Assembly: GCA_963815965.1 (NCBI GenBank)
Contig: CAWFIT010000001.1
Coordinates: 806,001-870,000, forward strand
Length of the DNA: 64,000 nt
Direction: 5' to 3'
Source: DASVFB01 sp963815965
Lineage (GTDB): Bacteria; Actinomycetota; Thermoleophilia; Gaiellales; Gaiellaceae
The notes under the pieces: generated by a model
What the model was told of the DNA's origin: nothing
The model's input: only the letters and a program-made list of their open reading frames with translations
The model's database searches: none
Translations under genes and position numbers: made by a program
Shown: one piece after another, positions 18,381 through 27,641 of the stretch
Numbering within the stretch: the first letter of the stretch is position 1
Layout: each line of letters starts with the position of its first letter

Positions 18381-19656
18381 TCAGCGAACAAGCAGCGGCC
18401 AGCCGTACGAGTGGTACTGGGGCGACCACACGCGGATGAGCGCGCCGCGCGGCACCGTCGCGGTTGTCGAGAAGAAGCCGCCGCCGTTCGTCCGCTGCGT
18501 CGACCCGAGCCAGCGCCACGAGCTGCCCTCCCGCAGCCTGCAGCCGGTACGTACGCGCGCCCTTGCCCGGCCGGATCTGTCCCCAGAGCGACGCGCGCGA
18601 GCCGCTCCGTGAGACCTGCGCGAGCGGAAAGCGAAACGCGTGGTACGCGGGCTTGGCGACGCCGCGCACGGTGAAGAGGCCGCTCTGGAAGCGCCCGAGG
18701 TCCGGCTCGTCGCGGACGAGGAACTGGATCAGCGTCGTGACACCGGGCAGCTGGTACGCGCGCAGCGCCGACTCGCTCACGAACTGCGCCTGCGCACTCG
18801 GGCTGACGCCGAAGGGATCCGGCGGGTTCGTTTGGTAGCCGTACTCGGTCAGCCAGATCTGCTTGTTGCCGAAGTCCCGGTGCACCTCGTTGATGAGCCG
18901 GCTCAGGTTCGCCATCGAGATGACGTCGCAGTACGGGCACGCTCCGCGGTACGGCGACTCGAGCGGGCGCGTCGCGTACGGGTTGTGCGCGTACGCGTCG
19001 ATCTTCGCGTGCGCCTTCGCCATGCCGCGCACCCATGCGAGTGGGCCGTAGCCGCCTGTGTTGCCGCGCGGCGCGGTGACACCGCCGGCGACGAGTGCAT
19101 TGCGGTTCGCGCGATGGATCGCCGCGTAGGCGGGATTGAGCAGCCGCTTCACGTACAGGGCGGGGGACGTGCCCGCGAGCGACAGCCGCTGGTTCGGCTC
19201 GTTCCAGATCGTCCACTTGCGGACGAACGGGTAGCGCTTCGCGGCCGCGTAAGCGAAGTCGGCGAATGTCGTCGAACTCGTGGGCGCGACGTTCGGTTTC
19301 CGGCCGCCGTTCGCCCACGGCGCAGTCCCGTAGAGCGTCACGAGTGGCGCGATCCCTCGTGCACGGAGCCCCTGGAGGATCGGATCGATGGTGCCCCAGC
19401 GATACGCCGGATCGCTCGACGCGAGCGCGCGCGCCGGCCGTGTCGGCGCAACGATGTCCCAGTGAATCCCGAAACGGACCGTCGTGACGCCAAGTGCCTT
19501 CACGAAATCGAGCCTGTGCTCGAGCGTCCCTGGGCCGTCCTGAATCCACGCGTCGTCCTGGATGCCGTACTGGATGCCGGGCGACGCGAAAGCCGGGGAG
19601 ACGTACAGCGCCACTGCTGCGACAGCCAGGGCGCCGATCGGGGCGAGTCGCCACAT
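18381..19656 (-). CDS. Secreted glycoside hydrolase (TIM barrel), 3' frame slip
   Basis: ATG 19656 gives a signal peptide (MWRLAPIGALAVAAVALYV, cleavage after AFA). The catalytic barrel has FGIHWDIVAP, the acid/base Glu in WTIWNEPNQ and the nucleophile Glu in IWLTEYGYQTN. These motifs fit clan GH-A (GH5/GH39-like); the exact family and substrate cannot be read. A C-terminal beta domain follows. Near 18495, after ALARV, the frame slips. One extra base joins TQRTNGGGFFSTTATV to WSPQYHSYGWPLLVR and a stop at 18381, giving about 424 residues. It is probably outside the cell, acting on polysaccharide. It sits just ahead of the rhamnose genes, which hints at a link with exopolysaccharide. Confidence 0.75.
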
Positions 19657-19703
19657 TCTGCCGAGGCTACCCGCCGCCGTCAGACGGAAACGTAAGACAA
19701 GTG

Positions 19704-21854
19704 TTAGTTCGTCTCTGCGGCGAGCGGCGACGGACGCACGCGCACAACGCGTGCAACTCGGTCGGGCAGCCACCAGTTGTAGCGCCCGAAGATCGCCATC
19801 AGGCTCGGCACGAGCAACGCGCGGACGATCGTCACGTCGAGGATGATCGCCGCCGCGAGACCGAAGCCGAACTGCTGCAGGCCGACGATCGAGCCGGCGA
19901 CGAAACCCATGAACGCCGCGAACATCACGAGGCCTGCGACCGTCACGATGCGTCCGGTCTTTGCAAGTCCGCGTGTGACCGCAAGCTCGTTGTCGTGCGT
20001 CGCGTCCCACTCCTCCCGCATGCGCGAAACGAGGAACACCTCGTAGTCCATCGAGAGGCCGAAGAGCATCGCGAAGAGGAACACCGGAATCCAGCCCTCG
20101 ATCTGGTCGAAGCCGATCAGGCCGACTCTGTCGCCGACTCCCCACTTGAAGACGACGACGAGCAAGCCGTACGACGCGCCGATCGCGAGCAGGTTGAGCA
20201 GGATCGCTTTCAGCGGCAGCACGAGCGACCGGAATGCGCGCATCAGCAACAGGTAGGTCGCCAGGAGCACCGCGAGCACGAGCCACGGGAAGGTGCTGTA
20301 CGTGAGATCGAGGAAGTCGACACCGCTCGGTGGACCGCCACCTGCAAGCACGCGCTCGCCCTCCGGAAAGGCCGCCGCCGGGACCAGGGCGTCGCGGAGG
20401 CGGTGGACGAACCGCTGCGCCTCGGGCACGCCGTACTCGTGCTTGCCGATCACGCGGAAGTGGATGTACCGGCCCGTCGCGTCCACGTACTGCGGGCCCG
20501 TGCCGTCGTCGACGGCCGCGACCTCGGGATCGCGTTGCAGCTCGCCGATCAGCCGCCGCTTTGCGCCTCGCGTCTCAGCAGCCGACGCGCCGCCGGCGCG
20601 TCCCGTATCTATGACGATGTCGGTCGGCGCGACCGCGCCCGCGCCGACGGCCGCGGTGAGCACGTTGTTCCCTTCCACGGCCTCGAGGTTCTGCGGGATG
20701 CCCTGGTTGGATCCCGGCCCGAGCTGCAACGCGAGCACCGGCGCCGTCGCCAAGAGCAGCAGCACGATCGCGATCGCGGCGACGACGACGGGGCGCCGCA
20801 TGATCACGCGCGCGAGCCGCGACCACATGTTGTGCTCCTCGTCCTCTCTCCGCTCGATCAGGCGCCGCGGGACGAGCCGCACGCGGTCGAAGCGGTCGCC
20901 GAGGTAGTAGAGGAGGACGGGCAGGAACGTCAGCGCGCAGACGACGGAAACGAGCGGGATCGCGAGACACACGCCAAAGCCGCGCATGAACGGGAGCGGC
21001 ATGAAGAGCAGCAGCGAGAGCCCGACCGCGACCGCCGTACCGCTGAAGACGACGGCGCGCCCCGCCGTCATCATCGTGCCGACGACGGCCTCCTCGCGCG
21101 AGGGCTGAAGGCGATGCTCCTCCCGGTAGCGGTAGACCATGAGCAAGGAGTAGTCGACCGCAATGCCGAGGCCGATCAGCATCACCATGTTCTGTACGTA
21201 GGTCGAGATCTCCATGTTCTTCGCGAAGAGCCAGACGACTCCGAGCGTGACCGGAATCGAGAACAGGGCGAACATCAGCGGCAACAGGAACGAGAGCGTG
21301 CCGAAGACGAAGATCAGCAACAGAATCGCGATCGGGATCGCGATGTAGAGCTCGCCAACCTTGAGGTCGCGCGAGAAGACGGGGTCGAGGTCGTGTTCGA
21401 TCGCCGCCTGCCCCGTGACGTACAGCCGCGCGTCGGGAATCGTCCCGACCGCGCGGCGCATCGCGTCGGTGTGGCCCTTCGCGTCGGCAGGGTCGAGCGA
21501 CGACACGATCGACGCCGTCGCCACATGCTCCGACACAGCGCGGGCCCTGACGAAGCGTCCCGTCGGCAATTGCTCCGACGCGTGGGTCGCGGCCGCGCGC
21601 AACGCGGGGATGATCGCGGCTGCATTGCCGTCGGTGTGCGCGACGATGGTGAACGACCCGGTCGACTTCTGCCCGAAGTGATCGTGCAGGATGCTCTCCG
21701 CGCGGCCCGCGTCCGTTCCCGGAAGCGTAAACCGGTTCGTGAGCAAGTCTGCCAGTCCAGACGCCGCCCAACCGGCGACGACAAAGAGCGCGACCCACAC
21801 CGCCAGGATCGTCTTGCGGTGGTGGAGCACCCAGCGGGTCCAGCGTTCGATCAT
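19704..21854 (-). CDS. MMPL/RND-family membrane transporter
   Basis: The protein has 716 residues. It has twelve predicted membrane helices in the two-half RND layout: helix 1 near residues 15-34, a periplasmic loop, a helix bundle (about 170-330) with GLGIAVDYSLLMVYRYREE, then helix 7 near 370-390, loop 2 and a second bundle with FGLSMDYEVFLVSRMREEW. The G-x-x-x-D-Y motifs in both halves mark the proton path of MMPL proteins. Such proteins export lipids or glycolipids in actinobacteria; the cargo here is unknown. It starts inside the stop codon of a 41-residue membrane protein (ATGA), so translation is coupled. Confidence 0.88.
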   Translation of the reverse strand: MIERWTRWVLHHRKTILAVWVALFVVAGWAASGLADLLTNRFTLPGTDAGRAESILHDHFGQKSTGSFTIVAHTDGNAAAIIPALRAAATHASEQLPTGRFVRARAVSEHVATASIVSSLDPADAKGHTDAMRRAVGTIPDARLYVTGQAAIEHDLDPVFSRDLKVGELYIAIPIAILLLIFVFGTLSFLLPLMFALFSIPVTLGVVWLFAKNMEISTYVQNMVMLIGLGIAVDYSLLMVYRYREEHRLQPSREEAVVGTMMTAGRAVVFSGTAVAVGLSLLLFMPLPFMRGFGVCLAIPLVSVVCALTFLPVLLYYLGDRFDRVRLVPRRLIERREDEEHNMWSRLARVIMRRPVVVAAIAIVLLLLATAPVLALQLGPGSNQGIPQNLEAVEGNNVLTAAVGAGAVAPTDIVIDTGRAGGASAAETRGAKRRLIGELQRDPEVAAVDDGTGPQYVDATGRYIHFRVIGKHEYGVPEAQRFVHRLRDALVPAAAFPEGERVLAGGGPPSGVDFLDLTYSTFPWLVLAVLLATYLLLMRAFRSLVLPLKAILLNLLAIGASYGLLVVVFKWGVGDRVGLIGFDQIEGWIPVFLFAMLFGLSMDYEVFLVSRMREEWDATHDNELAVTRGLAKTGRIVTVAGLVMFAAFMGFVAGSIVGLQQFGFGLAAAIILDVTIVRALLVPSLMAIFGRYNWWLPDRVARVVRVRPSPLAAETN

Positions 21855-21976
21855 GCGCGCTTCGCCCGCTTCCGGCGCTTGACGCCCGGAGCCAGGCGCA
21901 CCGCCGCGTACCAGAGGTAGAGCAGCACACCCAAGGCAGCCGCTGCAAGCCTGAGCAGGCGCCGGATCCGCTTCAT
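21851..21976 (-). CDS. 41-residue membrane protein coupled to the MMPL transporter
   Basis: A small gene of 42 codons from ATG 21976. It has a basic start (MKRIRRLLRL), one hydrophobic helix (about residues 8-28: AAAALGVLLYLWYAAVRLA) and a strongly basic tail (KRRKRAKRA). Its stop overlaps the MMPL start by ATGA, which supports it as a real gene. I do not recognise it. A single-helix partner of the transporter or a leader peptide for coupling are both possible. It diverges from hsp20. Confidence 0.55.
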   Translation of the reverse strand: MKRIRRLLRLAAAALGVLLYLWYAAVRLAPGVKRRKRAKRA

Positions 21977-22033
21977 CCCTGAGAGATTACTGAGGTGGGT
22001 ACGCTTGTCTGCGTCTTGCAGCGGAAGCGGAAC

Positions 22034-22447
22034 ATGGATGAGCTCCAGCAAGAGATACAGGAGCTGTTTTCCGATCTCTGGCAGGTGCCCCGCTTCTCGG
22101 GACTCCGCGCCGGCTTTCGCCCGCACGTCGACTGCTTCCGCACCGATGACGCGCTGACGGTCGTCGTCGAGATCGCCGGCATCGAAGGCGACACGGTCGA
22201 ACTCTTCGTCGCCGAGGGCACGCTTTACCTCTCCGGAGCGCGCGCCCGGCCGCGGGTGGAGGGCCAGGTCTACCAGCAGATGGAGCTCGACTACGGGCCG
22301 TTCCGCAGGCAGATCGCGGTCGGTACGGATGTCGACGTCGGTCAGGCGCGCGCCACGTACGAACGAGGCATCCTGACGATCGTCCTGCCGGTCGCGCACC
22401 GCCCGCCCGCACGCGAGCGGGTCGTAATCGAAGTGAGGCGCGTGTGA
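22034..22447 (+). CDS. Hsp20/alpha-crystallin family small heat-shock protein
   Basis: The protein has 137 residues from ATG 22034, preceded by GGAAGCGGAA. GTG 21995 would add 13 residues. The alpha-crystallin domain starts at FRPHVDCFRTDDALTVVVEI with AGIEGDTVELFVAEGTLYLSG. The C-terminal strand has YERGILTIVLPV, and the usual G-x-L is seen as G-I-L. It is an ATP-independent holdase that keeps unfolded proteins soluble. It overlaps lon by GTGA, so chaperone and protease are made together. I saw no clear CIRCE or HAIR element upstream. Confidence 0.85.
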   Translation: MDELQQEIQELFSDLWQVPRFSGLRAGFRPHVDCFRTDDALTVVVEIAGIEGDTVELFVAEGTLYLSGARARPRVEGQVYQQMELDYGPFRRQIAVGTDVDVGQARATYERGILTIVLPVAHRPPARERVVIEVRRV

Positions 22448-24870
22448 GCGACGAAGCGTTCGAGCCGATCACCGAGATGCCTGACCTGCCGCCGATCCTG
22501 CCAGTGCTGCCGCTGAAGGAGACGGTCGTCTTCCCCGAGTCGATGACGCCGCTCGCGATCGGCCAACAGCGTTCGATCAAGCTGATCGACGACGTCGTCG
22601 CGGGAGAGCGTCTGCTCGCGCTCGTCGCCGTCAAGAACGAGGACGTCGAGTCGCCCGGATTCGAGGATCTCTACTCGGTCGGCACGGCCGCGATCGTCCA
22701 CAAGATGATCCGCGTGCCCGACGGCACGCTGCGGATCCTCGTCCAGGGAATCGAGCGCCTGCACCTCGAGAAGCCGGTTCAAGACGAGCCGTATCTCGCC
22801 GCCGAGTTCTCTCGGCTGCCCGATGTGGACGTCGAGTCGCGCGAGGTCGAGGCCCTGACGCGGAACGTCCAGAACCTCTTCGCGCGCGTGATTGCACTCG
22901 TCCCGTACCTGCCCGAGGAGCTGCAGCTCGCGGCCGCGAACGTCGAGGACCCGAGCGCGCTCTGCCACCTCGTCGCCTCGACGGTGCGCATCAAGACCGA
23001 GGAGAAGCAGCGGCTGCTCGAGCTCGTGAACGTCGAGGAACGACTTCGCGCGGTATCGACGATCCTGAACCGCGAGCTCGAGGTTCTGGAACTGGGAACG
23101 AAGATCCAGTCGCAGGTCCAGTCGGAGATGGAGAAGGGCCAGCGCGAGTTCTTCCTGCGGCAGCAGCTGAAGGCGATTCAGGACGAGCTGGGCGAGGGCG
23201 ATGCCGAGCAGGCGGAGATCAACGAGCTGCGCGAGCGGCTCGAGTCACTCGACCTGCCCGAGGACACGCAGAAGGCGGCCGAGCGCGAGCTGGCGCGGCT
23301 GGAGAAGCTCCCTCCTGCGGCGGCCGAGTACGGCGTCATCCGCACGTATCTCGAGTGGATCCTCACGCTGCCGTGGAACAAGACGACGGAGGACAACCTC
23401 GACCTCGATCAGGCTCGCCGCATCCTCGACGAGGATCACTACGACCTGGACAAAGTCAAGGAGCGGATCATCGAGTACCTTGCCGTCTCGAAGCTGAAGC
23501 GCGAGGTCTCGGGGCCAATCCTGTGTTTCGTCGGTCCGCCCGGCGTGGGCAAGACGTCGCTCGGCCAGTCGATCGCACGCACGCTCGGGCGCAAGTTCGT
23601 GCGCCTTTCCGTTGGCGGCGTGCGCGACGAAGCCGAGATTCGCGGCCACCGCCGCACATACATCGGCGCGATGCCCGGGACGATCATCCGCTCGCTACGC
23701 GACGCGGAGTCGCTCAACCCCGTGCTGCTGATCGACGAGATCGACAAGATGGGCGCCGACTTCCGCGGCGACCCGGCGAGCGCAATGCTCGAGGTACTCG
23801 ATCCAGAGCAGAACCAGCATTTCCGCGATCACTACCTCGACCTGCCGTTCGACCTGTCGAAGGTGCTGTTCATCTGCACCGCGAACACGCTCGACACGAT
23901 CCCCGGGCCGCTGCTCGACCGGATAGACGTGATCCAGCTCATCGGCTACACCGAGGACGAGAAGCTCGGCATCGCGAAGCGCTATCTCGTCGCGAAGCAG
24001 TTGAAGGCGCACGGACTGACAAAGGATCAGCTGCGCATTCCGGACCGTGTCCTGCGAACGGTCATCCGCGAGTACACGCGCGAGGCCGGCGTCCGCAACG
24101 TCGATCGCCGCATCGCCGATCTCTGCCGCAAGGCGGCGACGCAGATCGCGAAGGGCGAGACGGAGAGCGTTCGTGTCGACGACGCGCTGCTCCGCGAGTG
24201 GCTCGGCCCGCGCCGCTTCAGCGGCGAGGTGCGCAAGCGCACGTCGGATCCCGGCGTCGCAACGGGCCTCGCGTACACGGCAGTTGGCGGGGACGTGCTC
24301 TTCATCGAGGCGACCGCGTACCAAGGCAAGGGCAAGCTGACGATCACGGGGCAGCTCGGCGAGGTGATGCAGGAGTCGGCGCAGACGGCGCTCTCCTGGG
24401 TGCGCGCGCATTCGGAGAAGCTCGGCGTGCCGCCCGACTGGTTCGAAACGCACGACGTCCACCTGCACGTGCCGGCGGGCGCGGTGCCGAAGGACGGCCC
24501 GTCCGCAGGCATCACGATGGCGACCGCGATCGCCTCGCTCGTCCTCAGCGAGCCTGTGGCATCAGACGTCGGCATGACCGGCGAGATCACGCTCACCGGC
24601 CAGGTGCTCCCGATTGGAGGCATCCGCGAGAAGACGCTCGCGGCCGAGCGCGCCGGACTGAAGCGCGTGATCGTTCCCCGCGAGAACGAGCCCGACCTCG
24701 AAGACCTACCGGAAGCGACCCGCAATGAGCTCCAGTTCATCCTTGTGGACACCGTGGAGGAGGTCTTCAAGGCGGCGTTCGAAGGAAAGCGCGTCACACG
24801 CAGGCGCCGCGCTCCAAGCTTGGTACGGCAGGCGGCGAAGAGCGCGCCTTCGAGCGACCTCGCGCTCTAG
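22444..24870 (+). CDS. lon: ATP-dependent protease La (Lon)
   Basis: The protein has 808 residues and is full length. The N-terminal substrate-binding domain opens with LPVLPLKETVVFPESMTPL. Coiled-coil helices follow (about residues 190-270), then the AAA+ module with Walker A GPPGVGKTSLGQSIA, Walker B LLIDEIDKMG and the sensor/arginine region. The protease domain carries Ser in PKDGPSAGITMATA and Lys in GGIREKTLAAERAG, the Ser-Lys dyad. It degrades misfolded and regulatory proteins in the cytoplasm. It starts at GTG 22444 within the hsp20 stop, so the pair forms a proteostasis operon. Confidence 0.97.
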   Translation: MSDEAFEPITEMPDLPPILPVLPLKETVVFPESMTPLAIGQQRSIKLIDDVVAGERLLALVAVKNEDVESPGFEDLYSVGTAAIVHKMIRVPDGTLRILVQGIERLHLEKPVQDEPYLAAEFSRLPDVDVESREVEALTRNVQNLFARVIALVPYLPEELQLAAANVEDPSALCHLVASTVRIKTEEKQRLLELVNVEERLRAVSTILNRELEVLELGTKIQSQVQSEMEKGQREFFLRQQLKAIQDELGEGDAEQAEINELRERLESLDLPEDTQKAAERELARLEKLPPAAAEYGVIRTYLEWILTLPWNKTTEDNLDLDQARRILDEDHYDLDKVKERIIEYLAVSKLKREVSGPILCFVGPPGVGKTSLGQSIARTLGRKFVRLSVGGVRDEAEIRGHRRTYIGAMPGTIIRSLRDAESLNPVLLIDEIDKMGADFRGDPASAMLEVLDPEQNQHFRDHYLDLPFDLSKVLFICTANTLDTIPGPLLDRIDVIQLIGYTEDEKLGIAKRYLVAKQLKAHGLTKDQLRIPDRVLRTVIREYTREAGVRNVDRRIADLCRKAATQIAKGETESVRVDDALLREWLGPRRFSGEVRKRTSDPGVATGLAYTAVGGDVLFIEATAYQGKGKLTITGQLGEVMQESAQTALSWVRAHSEKLGVPPDWFETHDVHLHVPAGAVPKDGPSAGITMATAIASLVLSEPVASDVGMTGEITLTGQVLPIGGIREKTLAAERAGLKRVIVPRENEPDLEDLPEATRNELQFILVDTVEEVFKAAFEGKRVTRRRRAPSLVRQAAKSAPSSDLAL

Positions 24871-24936
24871 GTTCAGCCCTCGCCCGAACGGGTAGCCTCC
24901 CCATCACTGCCAACTGGCACGAAGGGAAGGAAGCAA

Positions 24937-25380
24937 ATGGCGAATACCAAAGAAAGGCTTAGCGGCGCAGCGGGCAACGTGAAGCCCTATGTGGAGCGCG
25001 CTGTCGCCGACGAGGAGATCCGCGAGAACGTCAAGGCGGCATTCCAGGCCGCACGTGAGGTTTACGACGAGCTGATCGGTGGCCGCGGCGTGACGACGGT
25101 CGCCTCGCGCGTCGCGACCGACAGGGAGATCCAGGACAAGCTGAGGGAGGCCGTCGACGAACTGCGCTCCGCAGCGAACCGCGTCCAGGGCAAGCGGGAG
25201 CACTCAGGCCGCAACGCGACGCTCCTGATCGCAGGCATCGCGCTCGGAGTCCTCTTCAATCCCGTGACGGGGCCGGCCACGCGCAAGTGGCTGGCGGACG
25301 CCGTCTTCGGTGGAGACGACTTCACCTACGAGAACCCGGCCGACAACGGCTCGGGCGGCTCGGACTCAACCGCGGCCTAG
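24937..25380 (+). CDS. Small membrane-anchored protein, YtxH-like
   Basis: The protein has 147 residues with a strong ribosome site (GAAGGGAAGGAAG) before ATG 24937. The first 85 residues are charged amphipathic helix (VKPYVERAVADEEIRENVKA), then a membrane helix at about residues 90-108 (TLLIAGIALGVLFNPVTGPA) and an acidic Gly/Ser tail. The G-v-L-f-N-P-v-T-G-x-x-T-R-K stretch recalls YtxH-type general stress proteins (G-x-L-f-a-P-k-s-G-x-x-T-R). It follows lon by 66 bases, which fits a stress role. The overlap with the convergent peptidase gene is 15 bases. Confidence 0.55.
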   Translation: MANTKERLSGAAGNVKPYVERAVADEEIRENVKAAFQAAREVYDELIGGRGVTTVASRVATDREIQDKLREAVDELRSAANRVQGKREHSGRNATLLIAGIALGVLFNPVTGPATRKWLADAVFGGDDFTYENPADNGSGGSDSTAA

Positions 25381-26817
25381 ATCTCCGGCACTCGCGCTCG
25401 CCGACACGTTCGAGTCGTCGGCGAGCGCATCGCCGCCGGGTGCGACCGGCGCCATCGCCCTCCGCAGCGACCCGGGGTCGAGGCCGCTCGCGCTCGAGAT
25501 GTCGGTGATCTGAAGCAGGATCGCGCCGGGCTCGGGAGCACGGCTGCCTGTGAGTCGCACGAGGCCAGGGAGCCACGCGCCCGCCGCGCTGAAGCGAATG
25601 TCCTGCAGCCGCCGCCAGGCGTCGAGGTACGGCGTCGGATTCACCGCGCCGTCGTACCCGAGCCCGAGCAGCGCGACGGGATGGATCTCGAAGTGCAGGT
25701 GGTACGGAGTCCCCTCGGCGTCGCCGGTGTTGCCGACGAAGCCGAGCACTGTGCCGGCGCGTACCTGCGCATTGTTGAGCGCGTAAGGGGAGTACGCCGA
25801 GAGGTGCGCGTAGTAGAACTCGTTCCCGCCGCGGTCACGGAGCCAGAGCCGCCAGCCGCCGATCCTGTTCCAACCGACGGAGAAGACGGTGCCGTCCGCG
25901 ACGGCGAGAATCGGAGCGCCGAGCGGCGCGAAAATGTCGTCGCCGTGGTGCCAGCTCACATCGGCCCGCGCGGCGCCGAACGTGTCGCCGTACGCGGAAT
26001 CGCCGTAGACCGGAAAGACGTAGCGGCCCGCGGTCAGACGCGGCTGCACGCTCGGGATCTCGCCGATCGGCCGCTGCCGCTTGCCCTTCTTGCCGTTCTG
26101 CTTCTTGTTCCCGACGGCCTTGCCGGTCGTCGTGCCGGTCGTCGTCGGTTGCGTGGTGGTCGTCGCCGTCGGGACGGCGTCGGCCTGGACGTTCGCGGCC
26201 GCGTAGCCGAAGAGGATCTCGCTCCCCGCCGGTAGCCCTCCGTGGTCGGCCGTCAGCTTGATGTCGAGCACCCCGACGCTTCCGTGCCACCCGTGCCCGC
26301 CGTCCTCTGCCGTGCTCAGTCCGGACCCCGTCCCGACTGCGAGCGTGCCCCAGTCGCCGAGCTGGTTCCCGACCACCGCGGAGCCGCCGATGCCGCTGGC
26401 TCCCGAACCGGTGAAGTCGCCGGTCCCGTCGCCTACTCCCGCCGTCGCGGTCAACTTCGCGTCCACGACCTGCACCGTCACCTCGCCGCCGAAGAGCGAG
26501 ATGCCCGTGATCTCGGTCGAGGCAGCGGCGGTCGCCGTCGTTCCAGCGCCGTTGGCCGAAGCGGCCGCCGTGATCGCGCCGCTCGTGAGCACGGAGCCGT
26601 CGGCGGGGTACGAGAAGCCGCCTTCAGCCGCGCTCGAGTCGTTCGGCGCCGAGACGTAACCGGCGGTGACGGGAGCCTGGCCGGGAACGGCGATCCTGAT
26701 CGCGAACGCCTGCGAGGTCGCGACGTTCCTGACGGGCGCCGACGAGCCGGCCACCGGACCGAGCAGGAACACGGCTCCGAGCGCAGCCGCGGCGAGGGGT
26801 ACGAGGCGTCTTTTCAC
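25366..26817 (-). CDS. Secreted M23-family peptidase
   Basis: The protein has 483 residues. Signal peptide at residues 1-25. A Thr/Ala/Gly-rich beta region covers about residues 30-215, followed by a Thr- and Lys-rich linker. The M23 (LytM) domain covers about residues 255-395 with SWHHGDDIFAPLGAPILAV (zinc His and Asp), YYAHLSAY and YHLHFEIHP (second zinc His). These are the zinc and catalytic residues of active endopeptidases that cut peptidoglycan cross-links. It probably trims the cell wall during growth or division. The long N-terminal region has no recognised domain. Confidence 0.85.
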   Translation of the reverse strand: MKRRLVPLAAAALGAVFLLGPVAGSSAPVRNVATSQAFAIRIAVPGQAPVTAGYVSAPNDSSAAEGGFSYPADGSVLTSGAITAAASANGAGTTATAAASTEITGISLFGGEVTVQVVDAKLTATAGVGDGTGDFTGSGASGIGGSAVVGNQLGDWGTLAVGTGSGLSTAEDGGHGWHGSVGVLDIKLTADHGGLPAGSEILFGYAAANVQADAVPTATTTTQPTTTGTTTGKAVGNKKQNGKKGKRQRPIGEIPSVQPRLTAGRYVFPVYGDSAYGDTFGAARADVSWHHGDDIFAPLGAPILAVADGTVFSVGWNRIGGWRLWLRDRGGNEFYYAHLSAYSPYALNNAQVRAGTVLGFVGNTGDAEGTPYHLHFEIHPVALLGLGYDGAVNPTPYLDAWRRLQDIRFSAAGAWLPGLVRLTGSRAPEPGAILLQITDISSASGLDPGSLRRAMAPVAPGGDALADDSNVSASASAGDLGRG

Positions 26818-26862
26818 AGAACGTCCATTATCTGATTGGGCCCGGCGCGCCCTCGATAAACG

Positions 26863-27258
26863 TCAGCCGGTTTCGAGCCTCTTGCGCGCGAACTCGCGGA
26901 AGCGGTTGCGCGCATCGTCGTCGGGGCCGAGGCGCTCCTCGTCGGCGTATTTTGGGTCGGCTGCGATCTCCTCGGCCACCGCGCGCACCTCGCGGGTCAG
27001 CGCATCGTGATGCGCCGGATCGCGCAAGAGCGCGTCGACCCAGGTCTCGGAGCCGTCGTAGGGAGGCACGTCGCTGTCGAAGAGCAGCTGCCCGAGCAGC
27101 AGCCCGACGCGAATGTACGCGAACGTCCGAAACGCGAGCAGGCGGTGCGGCGTCGAGACGAGCGCGTCGATGTCGACGTTCTCCTGTTGGATCTCGGCGA
27201 CGATCGAGCCGATCGGCTCGTCGACGAGCGGAATCCAGATCTCTTCGAGGTTCGACAC
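26863..27258 (-). CDS. Hypothetical acidic helical protein
   Basis: The protein has 131 residues from GTG 27258, chosen because it lies 18 bases after the upstream stop; an earlier start would overlap that gene. The sequence is helical and acidic, with NLEEIWIPLVDEPIGSIVAE at the start and a charged end (DDDARNRFREFARKRLETG). No membrane helix or signal is seen, and I recognise no family. It follows the two TauE halves and is likely in their operon. Confidence 0.5.
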   Translation of the reverse strand: MSNLEEIWIPLVDEPIGSIVAEIQQENVDIDALVSTPHRLLAFRTFAYIRVGLLLGQLLFDSDVPPYDGSETWVDALLRDPAHHDALTREVRAVAEEIAADPKYADEERLGPDDDARNRFREFARKRLETG

Positions 27259-27275
27259 GAGCCTCGAAGTATGGG

Positions 27276-27641
27276 CTAGGAGCGCCGCCGCCGCCACGCA
27301 ATGTTGGCCGCGACGGCGAATACGAGAACGGCGAATAGGCGGCGCAGAGTCGTCTCCGGGAGCGATGTCGCAACCTGGACACCGGCTTCAACGCCGACGA
27401 CCGACGCGACGCCGATGACCAGCGCCGCTTGCCAGCGGACGTTTCCGTACCGCTGCTGCCGCCAGACTCCAGCTCCGACGGTCGGCAGGATTGCTGCCAG
27501 CGACGTGGCCTCGGCGTGCAGCTGGCTCAAGCCAAGCGCGAGGAGCGCGGGAACGAAGAGTATGCCGCCGCCGACGCCGAACAGGCCCGAGAGCACTCCG
27601 GCGCTCAGCCCGAGCACGATCGCCAGCAGAATCGTCGTCAT
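27276..27641 (-). CDS. TauE/SafE-type permease, second half-protein
   Basis: The protein has 121 residues from ATG 27641, in an ATGA overlap with the preceding half. It has about four membrane helices. The family's glycine-rich repeat motif appears as LSGLFGVGGGILFVPALLAL near the N-terminus. TauE/SafE (DUF81) proteins normally carry two such halves in one chain of about 250 residues. Here each half is a separate gene. They may form a heterodimeric exporter of sulfite, sulfoacetate or another anion. Both halves have intact motifs, so this is not a simple nonsense break. Confidence 0.8.
   Translation of the reverse strand: MTTILLAIVLGLSAGVLSGLFGVGGGILFVPALLALGLSQLHAEATSLAAILPTVGAGVWRQQRYGNVRWQAALVIGVASVVGVEAGVQVATSLPETTLRRLFAVLVFAVAANIAWRRRRS

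Noticed and set aside
17869..20286. An 805-residue minus-strand open frame
   Set aside because: It holds the glycosidase in its middle; both ends are shadows of rmlA and the MMPL gene.
19494..21920. An 808-residue plus-strand open frame over the MMPL gene
   Set aside because: It is antisense to the membrane helices and reads as Arg/Asp/Glu-rich nonsense, typical of GC-rich shadows.
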